Shown in pieces: positions 9,677-19,990 of a stretch of DNA of 64,000 nucleotides. The notes beneath the pieces were generated by a model that had not been told where the DNA came from, made no database searches, and was given only the letters and a program-made list of their open reading frames with translations. Source of the stretch: Eutreptiella sp. 'Long Island Sound 2002' (taxonomy: Eukaryota; Euglenozoa; Euglenophyceae; Eutreptiales; Eutreptiaceae); NCBI GenBank assembly GCA_964036045.1, contig OZ038381.1, positions 143,415,596-143,479,595 on the forward strand, read 5' to 3'. The first letter of the stretch is position 1. Each line of letters starts with the position of its first letter. Both the position numbers and the translations under genes were made by a program.

Positions 9677-12622
9677 TGAAGCGGTACCCAGAACCCCATG
9701 GCCAGGTTACGGCATACAACCGGTCTCCGGTCCACTAACCCCATGCACGGCGTGTTCCGTGCCGTGAAGCCCCGCATCGGCAACCGATGCACCGCCAGCG
9801 GAGATTTGTGTATCAGAATATCAGGAATCAACAGGGTTTTATTTTCATAATGTTTCCGTCAATTTTTATGCTTCCGTTCCGATACTCACTGTTTTGACTG
9901 CTGGCGGTTGGTTCGCGACTTTACCGTAACCGCCAGTTTAACTGTTTATAATGGAAATTTTAACGCTATCCGTCACGAAGGCTCCAAAGTCGCCAGGAAC
10001 TGCATGGATGCTTCCGCAATTTTCATAATTAATACTCGCAACCTTAATCCGAATTTTTCAGGATGTCGAAATCGGATTTTCGACTTCGACATCCCCGCAC
10101 TTGATTTGACCTCTTTCGAGTGGACCTACGTGCTTCCGTATGCACGAATCAACTTCCCTTTTATCCTGCCCTCCATTTGTCTTAAAGATATGGGCAAAAC
10201 AAAGTTGATTCGTGAGGCCACTTGTGAAGGTCATATCTCGTGTTGCTTGCGAGTATTGACGATAAGGAAACGTGGGATGTATTCACAATACTCCCGACGT
10301 AATTTAGGAAGCATTATATGCCTTGCGTCTCCACACGTGCGTGCTAGTGTAATGGATCATGGTCAAGAGGGTAGAGTTTGCGTTACAACTCATTGGCCAT
10401 GATATTGCGTGCGTTAAGATAACTTTCGAGTGTAGCGCGCAAGTGTTGGTGTTGCATAGGAACTCTCCTTGAGTTCCTATGAGCGATTGACACAAAGATA
10501 TGCCCTTGGAGGGGCATGACATATCGTGGTGGGAGCTACATTTTTGGGCAATATGTGGTATGTGCCATGTGTTGTGTTGTGTGCCCATTTGGCGGGTCCA
10601 TTACTCCAAGCCAAGCCCGCCAATGGACCTCATATTGTGCAAGCCCCTTCTCCATACTCCCTACGGTCAATTGCAAGCCTAACCTTCGTGAAGGGAAGCT
10701 TGTGTGGTGATCCTGAAGCGATGCGTTGGGAGCAAGGTGTGTGTTTTACAATTTTCCATATTTTCATGTGCCCACTTGGGAAGTAGCGCTCGTAACCTTT
10801 CAATGCGCCCCAAGTGGAGCACATATGTGGGATCGAAGGTCAATGGTGTCAAGTCATTGTGTTTAGAAGGATTAAGTGATTGCACGATCCAAGCCGGAGA
10901 TATTATAATATAATTGTAGACCTTTCAAGGCACTTTTGTGTGTCATTGTGCCAATTTTGCCATTTTTGGCTCGTCATGATGTCAAGTGGCGACCGTGTAT
11001 CTCAACGTTGCGCTCAATTGACATCATGACCCAAGTATGTTATGAGGGTACATACTTCGGTAGCCAACATATCTTGGACCCGGCGAATAACTCCTCTTAG
11101 GCTTGGCATACCGTGGCCGCCATGTTGGCGATTTGGGACTATCCCAAATCATGGGCTCACTTGGCGACCCTGCCATTCCCAATACCGGAGGAGTTGGGCG
11201 ACGCCCAAAAGATATGTTGGACCAACATGACTTGATACCAATCCCATGGCACACTCCGGTCCGAGTCGGGCATGTGCCTCATTTGCCTCAACCATGAGTG
11301 TGCGCATTTTTGGCCATTTTGAGCATTTTTCCACTTTTGCTGCCCGCCGTGCCCCATGTTCTAACCTTCGTGCACGCCGGACGCATGGACCAATGGACCA
11401 TATATGACATGGGTGTTATGGGTAATGGTCCCCATGGTCCACACACCACGTGGGCGAAGCGGAGCCGCCTTCGTCAAGGCGCTAGGCCAAATTGAGTATG
11501 GGCAATTTTGCCATTTTTGCATTTGTGGACCCAATTGGGATCGTCACCACGCCGAGTGGCATGGAGATGTTTGAGAGCCAAGGGCATGGGAGTCTCCGTT
11601 GGACTCCTGGTGGATCGCGTATGGAATGGCGGATCCGATCTCCAAGCCGGCGTGGAGATATACTATTGGGAGCACACCGAATTTTGGCTCATTTCAAGCA
11701 GCCAAAATGACCCTATTTTGGGACCCCAATTTCCCCCTTCCGTGTGGTCAATTGGCGGCCCCATTTCTCTAAGCCCATAGGGAGCCCGGACCTAAATCCA
11801 AGTTGTACACTCAGATATAAGTCCTAGGTCCTGCCTCCCACCCTGTGAGCCATTGGCCTTACCTTGGCCGGGCGAGCCACGCGTGGGAATGACGCCAATT
11901 TTGGTGAATTTGGCATCATGACCCCACTTGACTCGTCCGTGTTGCCCTGATGCCGAGACCTCAGAGGGAACCAGGTTGGGTGAGGGTTCCAGGGAGTTGG
12001 TACTCGAAGGGCATAGGGTCAGTTGCCTCGTCCCTACCTCTGGCGGGTCCGGACGAGGGGTCAATTTCGGGAATTTTGGAGCTAATATCAGTTTGGGCTG
12101 AAACAGCCCATTTTCAGCTACCAACTCCTGGGTGATAATGGCGGGGCCATATCTCTGGCTCAGAGAGGAGTTGGGACCTGCCGTTAAGGGAGCATAGGGA
12201 GCCACTGTCGGTTGGCCTTGGAACCCTCTGGTTCCGAGGAACTCGCCTGTGGCTGGGCGGGACACCTCTCCCATTGGCAGGGTTTCAGGGTCCGGACTGA
12301 GCAGGGCATGGGTTGTGCTTGAGCCCCCGCCCCCATCAGCCACTGAGAGGGTCGGACCTGGGATTGGGATATGAGTTGGGACTGAGTGTCTATGGTCCTG
12401 TGATGCCCTTACCCCAGTCCAGTCTTAACCCCATGTGTACATATCCTGATGTGTTGCTGTACATACTTTCGTTCCCTCTTTGCAGAGTGGCAAGGATTCT
12501 GAAACGCTTTGTCACATGACACAGGCGTATTGATGCCCTTGTGAGCGTAGTGCCTTGCCTGCCTGCTCACCTGTGCGTGTCACCGCAGCGTCCCGTGGCC
12601 GGCCCCCCACGGGAACGCGTCA
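9677..12622 (+). repeat. 3' LTR of element A (~2.95 kb)
   Basis: It starts TGAAGCGG directly after the polypurine tract and ends ...CGCGTCA, giving TG...CA ends. The right edge is placed where the sequence becomes the Helitron 3' region that recurs at 13,944. Near its 5' part it shares with element B's LTRs the block CCGCCAGCGGAGATTT followed by a TATCRGAATATCAGG string, probably promoter/R-region sequence. No protein-coding gene is visible; all open frames inside are short. The partner LTR is outside the window, so the ends rest on this one copy. Confidence 0.75.
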
Positions 12623-12830
12623 ATGCCATCCAACTTCAACTTCTCATACCGTGAGTGATGGGCCGACAACAAGATCAATGCGGAGCCTCTGCCATCCCTA
12701 CCGATGGGACCAGTGCGAACCCTGATAGTCAGGATCACCGCGTAGGCTGGATACCCAATTGTGAGGACGCGGCCCTATCACTCTATAAATTTTGTTTGCA
12801 GCCCGCGCATTTGCGCGGGCCGATTACTAG
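12623..12830 (+). mobile_element. Helitron copy 1, 3' terminal part
   Basis: The sequence from 12,623 (ATGCCATCCAACTTC) recurs nearly identically from 13,944. It ends with a perfect 8-bp-stem hairpin, GCCCGCGC-ATTT-GCGCGGGC at 12,801-12,820, then six bases and CTAG at 12,827-12,830. A hairpin followed by CTRR is the Helitron 3' terminus, and the next base is T as expected. The 5' part of this copy is cut off by insertion of element A. Confidence 0.75.
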
Positions 12831-14147
12831 TCTTTCTATTAATTTCAGACTGGTCGTCGTCGTCGTCGTGTCCAGGCGCGGGCCTGGCGGCGGCGCGCGT
12901 GTGCGCCTCGCAGAAAATAATTTATGCTACAAGGCGGCATTTTTTTTTTACACAGATGAATGCGCATTTTTGAGGCGCATCGATCCGTGTGCAGTACGGT
13001 TGCATCTTCGCCGATTCTGGCTGTTCAGTTGGCCGAGCGGGCGCTAACCGTCTGTAACTACTCCCAGAACCACCTGTTAGCGCTATTCGTCAATGTTATC
13101 GCAAGCGCCAGAGCCGGCGCTGCACAGCACGGCACATGTGGGAAATCAATTTCTGTAAACCCCTACGGTTTTCTCTATGTCCCTGAGTGGCTTAGAGCGA
13201 ACTTCCTGCTGGCATTGCATCACTGGGTGCAATACTCCCCTGGCCGCTGCACTCATTGCTCTTTGCAGGTATTCATGCTTGCAATTCGCTTCATTTTCTT
13301 CGACTGTAGCCCCTGAAGTGGAGTGTCGGCGGCATCCCACGGCCTCTGATTTACATGTTTATGAGTCAGCTGATTATTTTGGCGAAGATTCTGAAGCCCA
13401 ATCCAACATTTACCCAAACGAGTTCGTAAACACATTACTCCCATGAGGAATGCCACAACATCGCCTCAATCTTAAGGTTGGAGCACCAATAATACTCATC
13501 CGCAACTTGAATCGTGCTGCAGGCCTTATGAATGGCACCGATTGAGTGTTACTTCGTGTCTTCGCTACACAATCCAAGCAACGGTGCTAACAGGAACATA
13601 GAAGGGAAACTCCGCTTGCATACCCCGGATTCATCTCACAGTATCTCATGATGATGATCTCCCTATCAAATTCATTCGTGGCCAATTTCCTGTAAAGTTT
13701 GCCTTCTGTATGACCATTAACAAAAGCCAAGGTCAGACGTTTTCCAAAGTGGGTCTCTTATTGGCAACCCGACCGTTTTCACATGGTCAAGTTTCTGTTG
13801 CTCTATCGCGCTGCGGAAATTCAAGCGCTATCAAAGTATGGACAGTAGCGGACTTGCAGGTTGACGCAAACAACTATGGAGTCATTGAAAACATCGTTTG
13901 GCCGGAAATATTGGACTGAGATCATCCACAGCTCACAACGTACATGCCATCCAACTTCAACTTCTCATACCGTGAGTGATGGGCCGACAACAAGATCAAT
14001 GCGGAGCCTCTGCCATCCCTACCCATGGGACCAGTGCGAACCCTGATAGGATCACCGCGTAATCTGGATACCCAACTGTGAGGAAGCGGCCCTATCACTC
14101 TATAAATTTTGTTTGCAGCCCGCGCATTTGCGCGGGCCGATTGCTAG
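12831..14147 (+). mobile_element. Helitron copy 2, internally deleted, tandem to copy 1
   Basis: It starts with TCTTTCTATT directly after the CTAG of copy 1 (Helitrons begin with TC) and ends with the same hairpin (14,118-14,137) and CTAG at 14,144-14,147. Inside is a decayed helicase C-terminus. At about 1.3 kb it is far shorter than an autonomous Helitron, so Rep and most of the helicase are lost. The start is followed by CAGACTGGTCGTCG and a G/C-rich block that recurs in copy 3 at 14,162. Head-to-tail copies without spacer are consistent with tandem rolling-circle insertion. Confidence 0.7.
13370..13919 (+). pseudogene. Helitron Pif1-like helicase, C-terminal fragment
   Basis: In shifting frames the translation reads YPNEFVNTLLP, RLNLKVGAPIILIRNLNR, AAGLMNGTD, VLTGT, IPRIHL, TINKSQGQTFSKVG, and SHGQVSVALSRCGN. 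This is the order of the last motifs of Helitron-encoded Pif1-family helicases, including the TINKSQGQT block and motif VI. At least two stop codons interrupt it (a TGA after NGTD and a TAG after LTGT), and the frame changes. The longest open piece, 13,710-13,919, covers only the end. The normal protein would carry a Rep nuclease and the helicase N-terminus, both absent. It cannot encode a functional enzyme. Confidence 0.85.
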
Positions 14148-14598
14148 TTTCTATTATTTTCAGACTGGTCGTCGTCGTCGTGTCCAGGCGCGGGCCCGGC
14201 GGCGGCGCGCGTGTGCGCAGCGCAGAAAAGATTTATGCTAGAAGGGAGGATTTTTTCTTTTGATTCCACAGATGAATGCGCATTTTTGAGGCGCATCGAG
14301 CGGTGTGCAGTACGGTTGCATTTTGGCCGATTTTGGCTGTCCAGTTGGCGACGCGGGCGCTAACCGCCTGTAACTACTGCCAGAACCACCTGTTAACGCT
14401 ATCTGTCTATGTTACTCGTGGCGCCAACGCCGGCGCTGCACGGCACGGCACGACACGTGTGTGTGTGTCAGTCAATTTCTGCAAATCCCCTAAAGTGTCC
14501 TCCATGTACCAGTAGCGGCTTGGAGCGAATTTCCTGCCGGCATTGCATCACTGGTGCAATACCCCCCTGACCGGTGCACCCATTCTCTTTGTAGGTAC
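14148..14598 (+). mobile_element. Helitron copy 3, 5' part (interrupted by element B)
   Basis: The sequence repeats the start of copy 2 (TTTCTATTATTTTCAGACTGG) and follows it for about 450 bp to GTAGGTACT, where element B is inserted. Sequence after element B (GTACTCATGTCTGCAACT at 27,835) continues the match to copy 2 (GTATTCATGCTTGCAATT at 13,270). The 3' end of this copy is probably the hairpin+CTAG at 29,331-29,359. Confidence 0.65.
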
Positions 14599-16947
14599 TG
14601 AAACCGGTTCGGACCCCCGTGGCCATCTTTGGGTCACTTGGGGTGTGTATCTATGTGCCGGCAAGCCGCCATTGGCTGATATCATACTCTCTCATCCACC
14701 TGATCTAACCCGATGTGATAGTGTGATAGGTTTGGCCATTCCGGCTATGAGCGGCCATATTCAGTACCGAGGCGCCGCCAGCGGAGATTTATATATCGGA
14801 ATATCAGGAATCAACAGGGTATTATTATCATAATGTTTCCGTAATTTTTCAGCCTTTCGTTCTGATGGTCAATGTATCGGCGACTGTCAGTTGGCTCGCG
14901 ATTTTGCGTTAAGCGATTGGTTAACTGTTATTTCCAGATATTTTGGCGGAAACCCTGATGAAGGGTCAGATTTCATCAGTAAAGGGTTCGTTGCTTCCGC
15001 AATTTTCTAAATATGCACTCGAAATTTTAATCTGAATTTTTCGCGATGTCGAAATCGGATTTTCGTCTTCAACATCGCCGCACTTGATTTGGTCTTCTTC
15101 GAGTGGTCATACTCTTTTCCCTATGCCCGAATCAGGTTTCCCTTATACTTGCCACCCATTTGACTTGGAGATATAAGGGAAACAAAAGTGAATCGTGGGA
15201 CCGCTTTGAAGGGCCATATCTACGCGCGAGTGTGAGAAAAGAGAATAAGGAAGGTTGGGTTGCAAGCGCCTTAGTCTCAACTTAATTTAGGAAGTATCAA
15301 ACGCCTTTGGTGTGTACACATGCCCGGTATAGCAAGGGATAATGGTCAAGAGGGTATAAAGTGATATATAACTCTTGGACCGTGCAACCGAATATTTTAT
15401 TGCGACTTTCGAGTGTACCGCATGAGTGTTGGGGTTGCATAGCAACTTTCCTTGGGTTCCTACGTATTTTTAACGTGAAGTTATGCCAATGGAGGGACAT
15501 GGCATATCATGGTGGGAGCCACTTTTGAGGGTATGTGTTATATGCATGGTATGTGCTTCGATATGCTCACGCCCATGTTATATATCTTCGTGTGGCCGAA
15601 GAGATGGGGAGCCACACGTGACAAGGGCTTTGCCCATGTCCCAATTGTGGGATTCAAAGCGCTAGACTAAGTCTACCGCATATGTATTGCTCATGGTATG
15701 TTTGGCAAAGAGATCCATGAGTGCACTCCCATTTTCATGGGGCATGTAGATATGGGTGGCGAAGGTATCTCCATGCGCCCGATTGGGGATCCAAGTGGGG
15801 GAATTGTTCGTAAATGGTTCCAATCATTTGTGTATTGAACCATAAGCGGATATCATGGGTGAGCATAGAGATATACTATCATGACAACTTTGTATTTGGA
15901 CATATTTTCATGTTTTTGACCTCATTTTATGCTCATTTTTGTGTTTTACGTGCTCAACTGGTCGGCTAACAGTAAAGTGCCTAGAGATCCGTGAACTATG
16001 GTATGTTGCTTATATGTTGGCATACGCTTCGATGTTGCACCTCACCATATGCCGGATCACGTGGTCACTTTGGCTTGGCACACGAGGCCTCACAAAATTA
16101 GGTCTCAAACTCATGAGCTGACTTGTGAAGCATGCCATGTACATAACTGGAGAGGTTTCGGAGTCAATGATGGGATACTCTCGGGCATGGACCTTTGGTC
16201 TATATCACCCTTGTATACCACTTTCCGGTTTGACACATGCATGGAGCATTTGAATATTTGCCGTATGCATTTTTGAGTATATAATTGAATTTTGGGCATT
16301 ATGGTGTGATTTGCCTGATTTTGCCATGTTGTGAGGTCATCTTCATGGGGCAGTTCTCCAAGCCCATTCGACTCCAAGTCCAACCAAGGTTATGTCAGGG
16401 TAGGGCATGGTCCTGAGTGCCACTCTAGGCCATGACACGCCACCTCCCCTATTGGACTAGGATTTAGAGGCTTGGGAGTGAACACATTTTTGGGGTTTGT
16501 GTATTGACTTGTGACACATGGCATTCAGCCATCTCATTTGACCTGGTGCAGGGAAATATGTTGGTGAGTCAAGAGAAGGTCTTGAGTCCAGGGAATGAGG
16601 GGTTTATGGCTGTGAATGTGTATGTTAACCTCTTTCCCCAACTTTGCTTTATTTGTGTTCATATGCCAATTTCAGGGCGTTCCTCTTTGGTGCAATTCTT
16701 GTACATGCCCGCCACCGTGGGACGACCGGTGTGCTGAACGGAAGCCCGCAGTCTGGATTGGATTATTGCTGGATTTGTGCGATCTGGTTGCTGTTCAGGG
16801 TTGAAGGAGGATTGTATTTTATTTTCTTTATTTTTGGATTTGGAACCCTGGATTTTGATAAATGCAATCGTTGATCAGGAGCAAATCGGCAGGGGTTACA
16901 GGCGGAAGGGGCACAGCAGGGGCCGGTCCTGGTAGGGAACTTCTTTA
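14599..16947 (+). repeat. 5' LTR of element B
   Basis: It starts TGAAACCGGTTCGG and ends ...CTTCTTTA directly before the primer-binding site. It aligns without visible length change to the 3' LTR. The last shared base is the A at 16,947, since T follows here and G follows the other copy. It does not end in the canonical CA. A TATA-like string lies at 14,788-14,796. No gene is visible inside, though the first ATG of the downstream frame (16,862) falls within it. Confidence 0.92.
14788..14796 (+). promoter_or_regulatory. TATA-like element in LTR of element B
   Basis: TTTATATAT lies in a block (GCCGCCAGCGGAGATTT) that is also conserved in the LTR of element A. It is repeated in the right LTR at 25,675-25,683. 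Position within the LTR fits a Pol II promoter, but no transcript start is known. Confidence 0.3.
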
Positions 16948-18346
16948 TGGTAGCAGAGGCTTACCTGCTGCCCCTACCTACCGCCGACCCGGGGACTTGG
17001 GCCCCTATGAGCCCTGCCCAAGTACGCCCCGGGTGCGTATTGTGGACTCGGTGGAGACCACGCCGGAGATTGGAGCCATAGAAGAACCGAGACGTTCAAG
17101 AGCATGGCGAACTCCGGAAGTTGAAGCCCGAAGAGAAGTACGACATTCGGGAAGAGGAGGACGTGATCTGGAGGACCTGGTCTCCATGTGTGAGCGTCGC
17201 TGCCGAAAGGCATGCAACCTCCGCTCCGCCGCGGAGGACTCTGATGAGGCCTGCCATTCAGGCATCAGTGGAGGACGGGCCCGGCGCTACCGGAAGCGCG
17301 GGTCACCCAAGTCCGCGGCAAGGGACGCCGGGGCTATGGATACGGACCCTAGCCCGGTCAGGCTGTGGGAATCCGAGGGGCACTCCGAGGGCTATCGGAC
17401 AGCCTATGAGCCACCTTCGGAGTCGGAGGAGACGGCCAGACCGCCCACAAGGGCGAACACGGCCCCAGAATCCACCCTGGAGCATGACGCCGAGGGCTTG
17501 GAGAGGCCAGCCAGGGCCCGGACGGCACCTGTGCCCCGGCACACGGGACCAGAGACGGACGCCATAGGCGATACCCCCATGGGCGATGAGTCTGAGGTGC
17601 CGGGAACCGCGGGATGCGCTGAATCCGGCGGAAAGCACGCTGCGTGCCACTGCGAGCACGTGTCCTTCCTCATGGGCAAGTACCCGAAGATGGGGATGGA
17701 CGCCATCGTGCATCGCCTTGACCGCCTGGACAACGCCAAGGACGGTCTAGAGGAGGACGTCGCCGGGATCTTGGACGACCAGTCGGCCGCGGAGAAAGAC
17801 ATGGAGGAGCTGCGAGCGGAACGGGACCGGTACCGGGAGAATCTGGAGCTGGCCCTGGAGAAGCAGCAGCGAGTGGTGGACAGCCTCCTCAACCTAGTGG
17901 AGGACATGTCGGGACGCCTGAAAAGGCTAGAGGAGCTACAGCCCCTCGCCTCGAGTCCGGAGCTCCCGGCAAAGCCGGCCGCGGCAGAGCTGGTGGAGCG
18001 GGTTAAGACCCTCAGGAGCGCCATGGATAAACCCATGGGTGGCCCTGCAGAGGCACCCTACGCGCCTCCGCGTGTTGACCCGGAAGCGCTGCCGTTTGTT
18101 CCCATGTTCAGCGAATCCACAATGCTCGGGGAACACACGGCACCGGCTGGGTCCATGCGGGAAGGGCACGTAACCGCGGACCCGAGGAGCCTGACGGTAC
18201 AGATGTCCCATGCCGCCCAGGGTGTACCGATCACGACGAATATGGTAGTTTATGCGGAGGAGGAGATCCAGAGCCAGACCATGCAGGGGCGAACCATGGG
18301 AAGCGCCGGCAGACATGGTCGAGGTCATCCAGGCGGAAACCTGTGA
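16862..18346 (+). CDS. gag: Gag N-terminal region, element B
   Basis: About 494 residues to a TGA at 18,344-18,346. The first ATG (16,862) lies in the LTR and the frame runs through the primer-binding site, so the true start is probably a later ATG. The N-terminal half is Arg/Ser/Pro/Glu-rich and disordered-looking. A long coiled coil is encoded at about 17,690-17,940 (heptad-like Leu/Glu/Arg pattern with MEELRAERDRYRENLELALE). It corresponds to the shorter coiled coil at the start of element A's Gag. The frame stays open past the TGA into the capsid-like block. The TGA could be a CGA-to-TGA (CpG) mutation or a real boundary. Confidence 0.6.
   Translation: MQSLIRSKSAGVTGGRGTAGAGPGRELLYGSRGLPAAPTYRRPGDLGPYEPCPSTPRVRIVDSVETTPEIGAIEEPRRSRAWRTPEVEARREVRHSGRGGRDLEDLVSMCERRCRKACNLRSAAEDSDEACHSGISGGRARRYRKRGSPKSAARDAGAMDTDPSPVRLWESEGHSEGYRTAYEPPSESEETARPPTRANTAPESTLEHDAEGLERPARARTAPVPRHTGPETDAIGDTPMGDESEVPGTAGCAESGGKHAACHCEHVSFLMGKYPKMGMDAIVHRLDRLDNAKDGLEEDVAGILDDQSAAEKDMEELRAERDRYRENLELALEKQQRVVDSLLNLVEDMSGRLKRLEELQPLASSPELPAKPAAAELVERVKTLRSAMDKPMGGPAEAPYAPPRVDPEALPFVPMFSESTMLGEHTAPAGSMREGHVTADPRSLTVQMSHAAQGVPITTNMVVYAEEEIQSQTMQGRTMGSAGRHGRGHPGGNL
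16948..16959 (+). promoter_or_regulatory. Primer-binding site, initiator tRNA-Met type
   Basis: TGGTAGCAGAGG begins directly after the 5' LTR. It is the exact reverse complement of the 3' end (CCTCTGCTACCA) of initiator tRNA-Met as known from many eukaryotes. Reverse transcription would be primed here. The position defines the LTR end at 16,947. Confidence 0.85.
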
Positions 18347-18412
18347 GCGAAGGACCCCAATACGGGGATATGGACGGCCGACGGAGTAAGTCCTTCCCGC
18401 ATTCCAAACCCC

Positions 18413-19216
18413 ATGGGTTCAGGCCCCACTGGACCGCACTCCATGGAGGAGAGGGATGTACGGGGAGTGTACTCACATCCCCCGGCCACAGGTGGTATCC
18501 GTCTCGGTGGAGTGGTGGCTGGGGACGTCGGAGACGCCATCAGGATTGACGACCTCAGGGGAATCAAAATCCCCTACTACGATGGCAACCCCTCCAACCT
18601 GGATGACTTCATCCTGGATTGGGAGGACTTCGCCGAGGAGGTCGTCGGCGAGATGCGGGGAGCGCCGCGGGGCAAGTGGGTATGCCGGACATTCCCACAC
18701 CGGCTGGCGCAGGACCTGAAGGAGGAGCTGCGGGATCAGATCTGGGAAGGACTGATCCGTACGGAGCAGGCCTGCCTCCAGTGGTTGGAGGATGAGGAGC
18801 GGGTGGACGCTCCGAACCAGAAGCTGGAGGACCTGTGGTCCATCCCGCTGCCGCTGGACCGCGGTGAGTTGCGGGTCCGGGAGTGGAACCGGTACCTGCG
18901 GAAGTACCGCAGATGCCTCAAGCTGGTGGAGGACTGGAACGAGGCCAGCGAGATCCGCCACCTCCTGAAAGACGTCCTCCCCGGCAACTGGAAGAGGCGA
19001 GTGGAGGACGAGGAGAAGAAGCGCGCCAAGAAGCGGGTGGCGGTGAGGATCATGGCGGCGGAGGATACCCATGCGGGTATCATGGAGTTCTTCAGGAGGA
19101 ACCTGGGCGAGCCCAACCGGATGTTGGGACTGAAGAACGCCGTGTACGTGGAGGTATTTGGAGACTCCATGGGGCAAAGGTTGCTGCGCCTCAACAACGT
19201 GGAGTGGAGGCGCTGA
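18413..19216 (+). CDS. gag: Gag capsid-like region, element B
   Basis: Same frame as the preceding segment and open from 18,347. It contains IKIPYYDGNPSNLDDFIL and a run of conserved blocks matching element A's Gag (WLEDEERVDAPNQKLED and LRVREWNRYLRKYRR versus the corresponding blocks in A at about 1950-2080). It ends at TGA 19,214-19,216, after VEWRR. Element A reads straight through the equivalent position with no stop, so this TGA is most simply an inactivating CGA-to-TGA mutation in this copy. Confidence 0.75.
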   Translation: MGSGPTGPHSMEERDVRGVYSHPPATGGIRLGGVVAGDVGDAIRIDDLRGIKIPYYDGNPSNLDDFILDWEDFAEEVVGEMRGAPRGKWVCRTFPHRLAQDLKEELRDQIWEGLIRTEQACLQWLEDEERVDAPNQKLEDLWSIPLPLDRGELRVREWNRYLRKYRRCLKLVEDWNEASEIRHLLKDVLPGNWKRRVEDEEKKRAKKRVAVRIMAAEDTHAGIMEFFRRNLGEPNRMLGLKNAVYVEVFGDSMGQRLLRLNNVEWRR

Positions 19217-19228
19217 GAGCCGCTGAGG

Positions 19229-19966
19229 ATGCAGGTCATCTTCGCCCGCATGAGCCTGGACGAGATCCTGAAGTACATCACGGTGGAGTTGAAGCTCAAT
19301 GCGAAGAACGAGGCTCATGTGCAGGATCGACATGGTCATGGACAACGAGGCCACCGAGAAGACCGCCATCATCGGGAGATCCAGGAGGACACGGCCAACT
19401 CCGCGGAGGATGGTAGTGGAAGTGGCCAAGACCACTGGTCCCGGGGCGATCACGAGGAGGCCCATTTCTTCGCGTTTGTGGCGCACAACGTGAGGAACAA
19501 TGGGCAGGATCGGTCCAGATGGAGCCGGGTGGGACCAAGGGGCAAAGAGCCAAGGAGGATCGGGAACCCACCGCTCTCTTTCCGAGAGTACAGGTCTCAG
19601 CACGACGGGTGCTGGGTCTGTTATGGCAAGGGAAACAACCATGCACACGACCACCGTCAGTGCAAGGTGTATGAGGCGGACAAGAAGGCCTACTTCGCCG
19701 CCCACCCCGAGAAGAAGCCCAAGGAGCAGCGGATTTCCGATTGGAAGGCGAAGGGCGGAGACGGGGGAAAAGGCCAAGGCAAAGGCGTAGGGAAAGGCGG
19801 AGGAAGAGGCTATGGTGGTGGACCTGGCCAAGACCGACGAGTGAGGTCGATCGAGGAGGTTGCTGAGGACATGTTGAGGACATTGGAGGAACTCAGAGCC
19901 CAGCAACGTGGTGGACACAGTCCTGGCGGATCGCAGCCGGAAGGGGCTGCAGGAAGCCAAGTCTAG
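19229..19966 (+). CDS. gag: Gag C-terminal region with zinc knuckle, element B
   Basis: Continues the same frame after the TGA. ARMSLDEIL matches ARMSCDEIL of element A. A zinc-knuckle-like C-x2-C-x8-H-x4-C motif (CWVCYGKGNNHAHDHRQC, encoded at about 19,610-19,663) has the same unusual spacing as in element A. The tail is Gly/Lys-rich and basic. The frame ends with TAG at 19,964-19,966 and pol continues in frame. Confidence 0.75.
   Translation: MQVIFARMSLDEILKYITVELKLNAKNEAHVQDRHGHGQRGHREDRHHREIQEDTANSAEDGSGSGQDHWSRGDHEEAHFFAFVAHNVRNNGQDRSRWSRVGPRGKEPRRIGNPPLSFREYRSQHDGCWVCYGKGNNHAHDHRQCKVYEADKKAYFAAHPEKKPKEQRISDWKAKGGDGGKGQGKGVGKGGGRGYGGGPGQDRRVRSIEEVAEDMLRTLEELRAQQRGGHSPGGSQPEGAAGSQV
19964..19966 (+). 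promoter_or_regulatory. Candidate gag-pol stop-codon readthrough site, element B
   Basis: An in-frame TAG followed by AGGAGCCCC, nearly identical to the gag-pol TAG context of element A at 3167. Readthrough to make Gag-Pol is inferred from the shared position, frame and context. Confidence 0.5.
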
Positions 19967-19990
19967 AGGAGCCCCCACGGGAGTGGGACC

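Larger units (their letters stand above)
1..12622 (+). mobile_element. Ty3/gypsy LTR retrotransposon A (5' end outside window)
   Basis: The order gag, protease, reverse transcriptase, RNase H, integrase, chromodomain, polypurine tract, 3' LTR is that of a chromovirus-type Ty3/gypsy element. The first bases are already inside an open gag frame, so the 5' LTR, primer-binding site and gag start lie upstream of the window. The right LTR runs to about 12,622, where sequence switches to a Helitron 3' region also found at 13,944. This places the insertion inside a Helitron copy. Pol is open from end to end, so this copy is much less decayed than element B downstream. The target-site duplication cannot be checked because the left end is missing. 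Confidence 0.9.

Noticed and set aside
9908-10402. Open frame inside the LTR of element A
   Set aside because: No homology recognised, AT-rich composition, and the related LTRs of element B do not keep it open.
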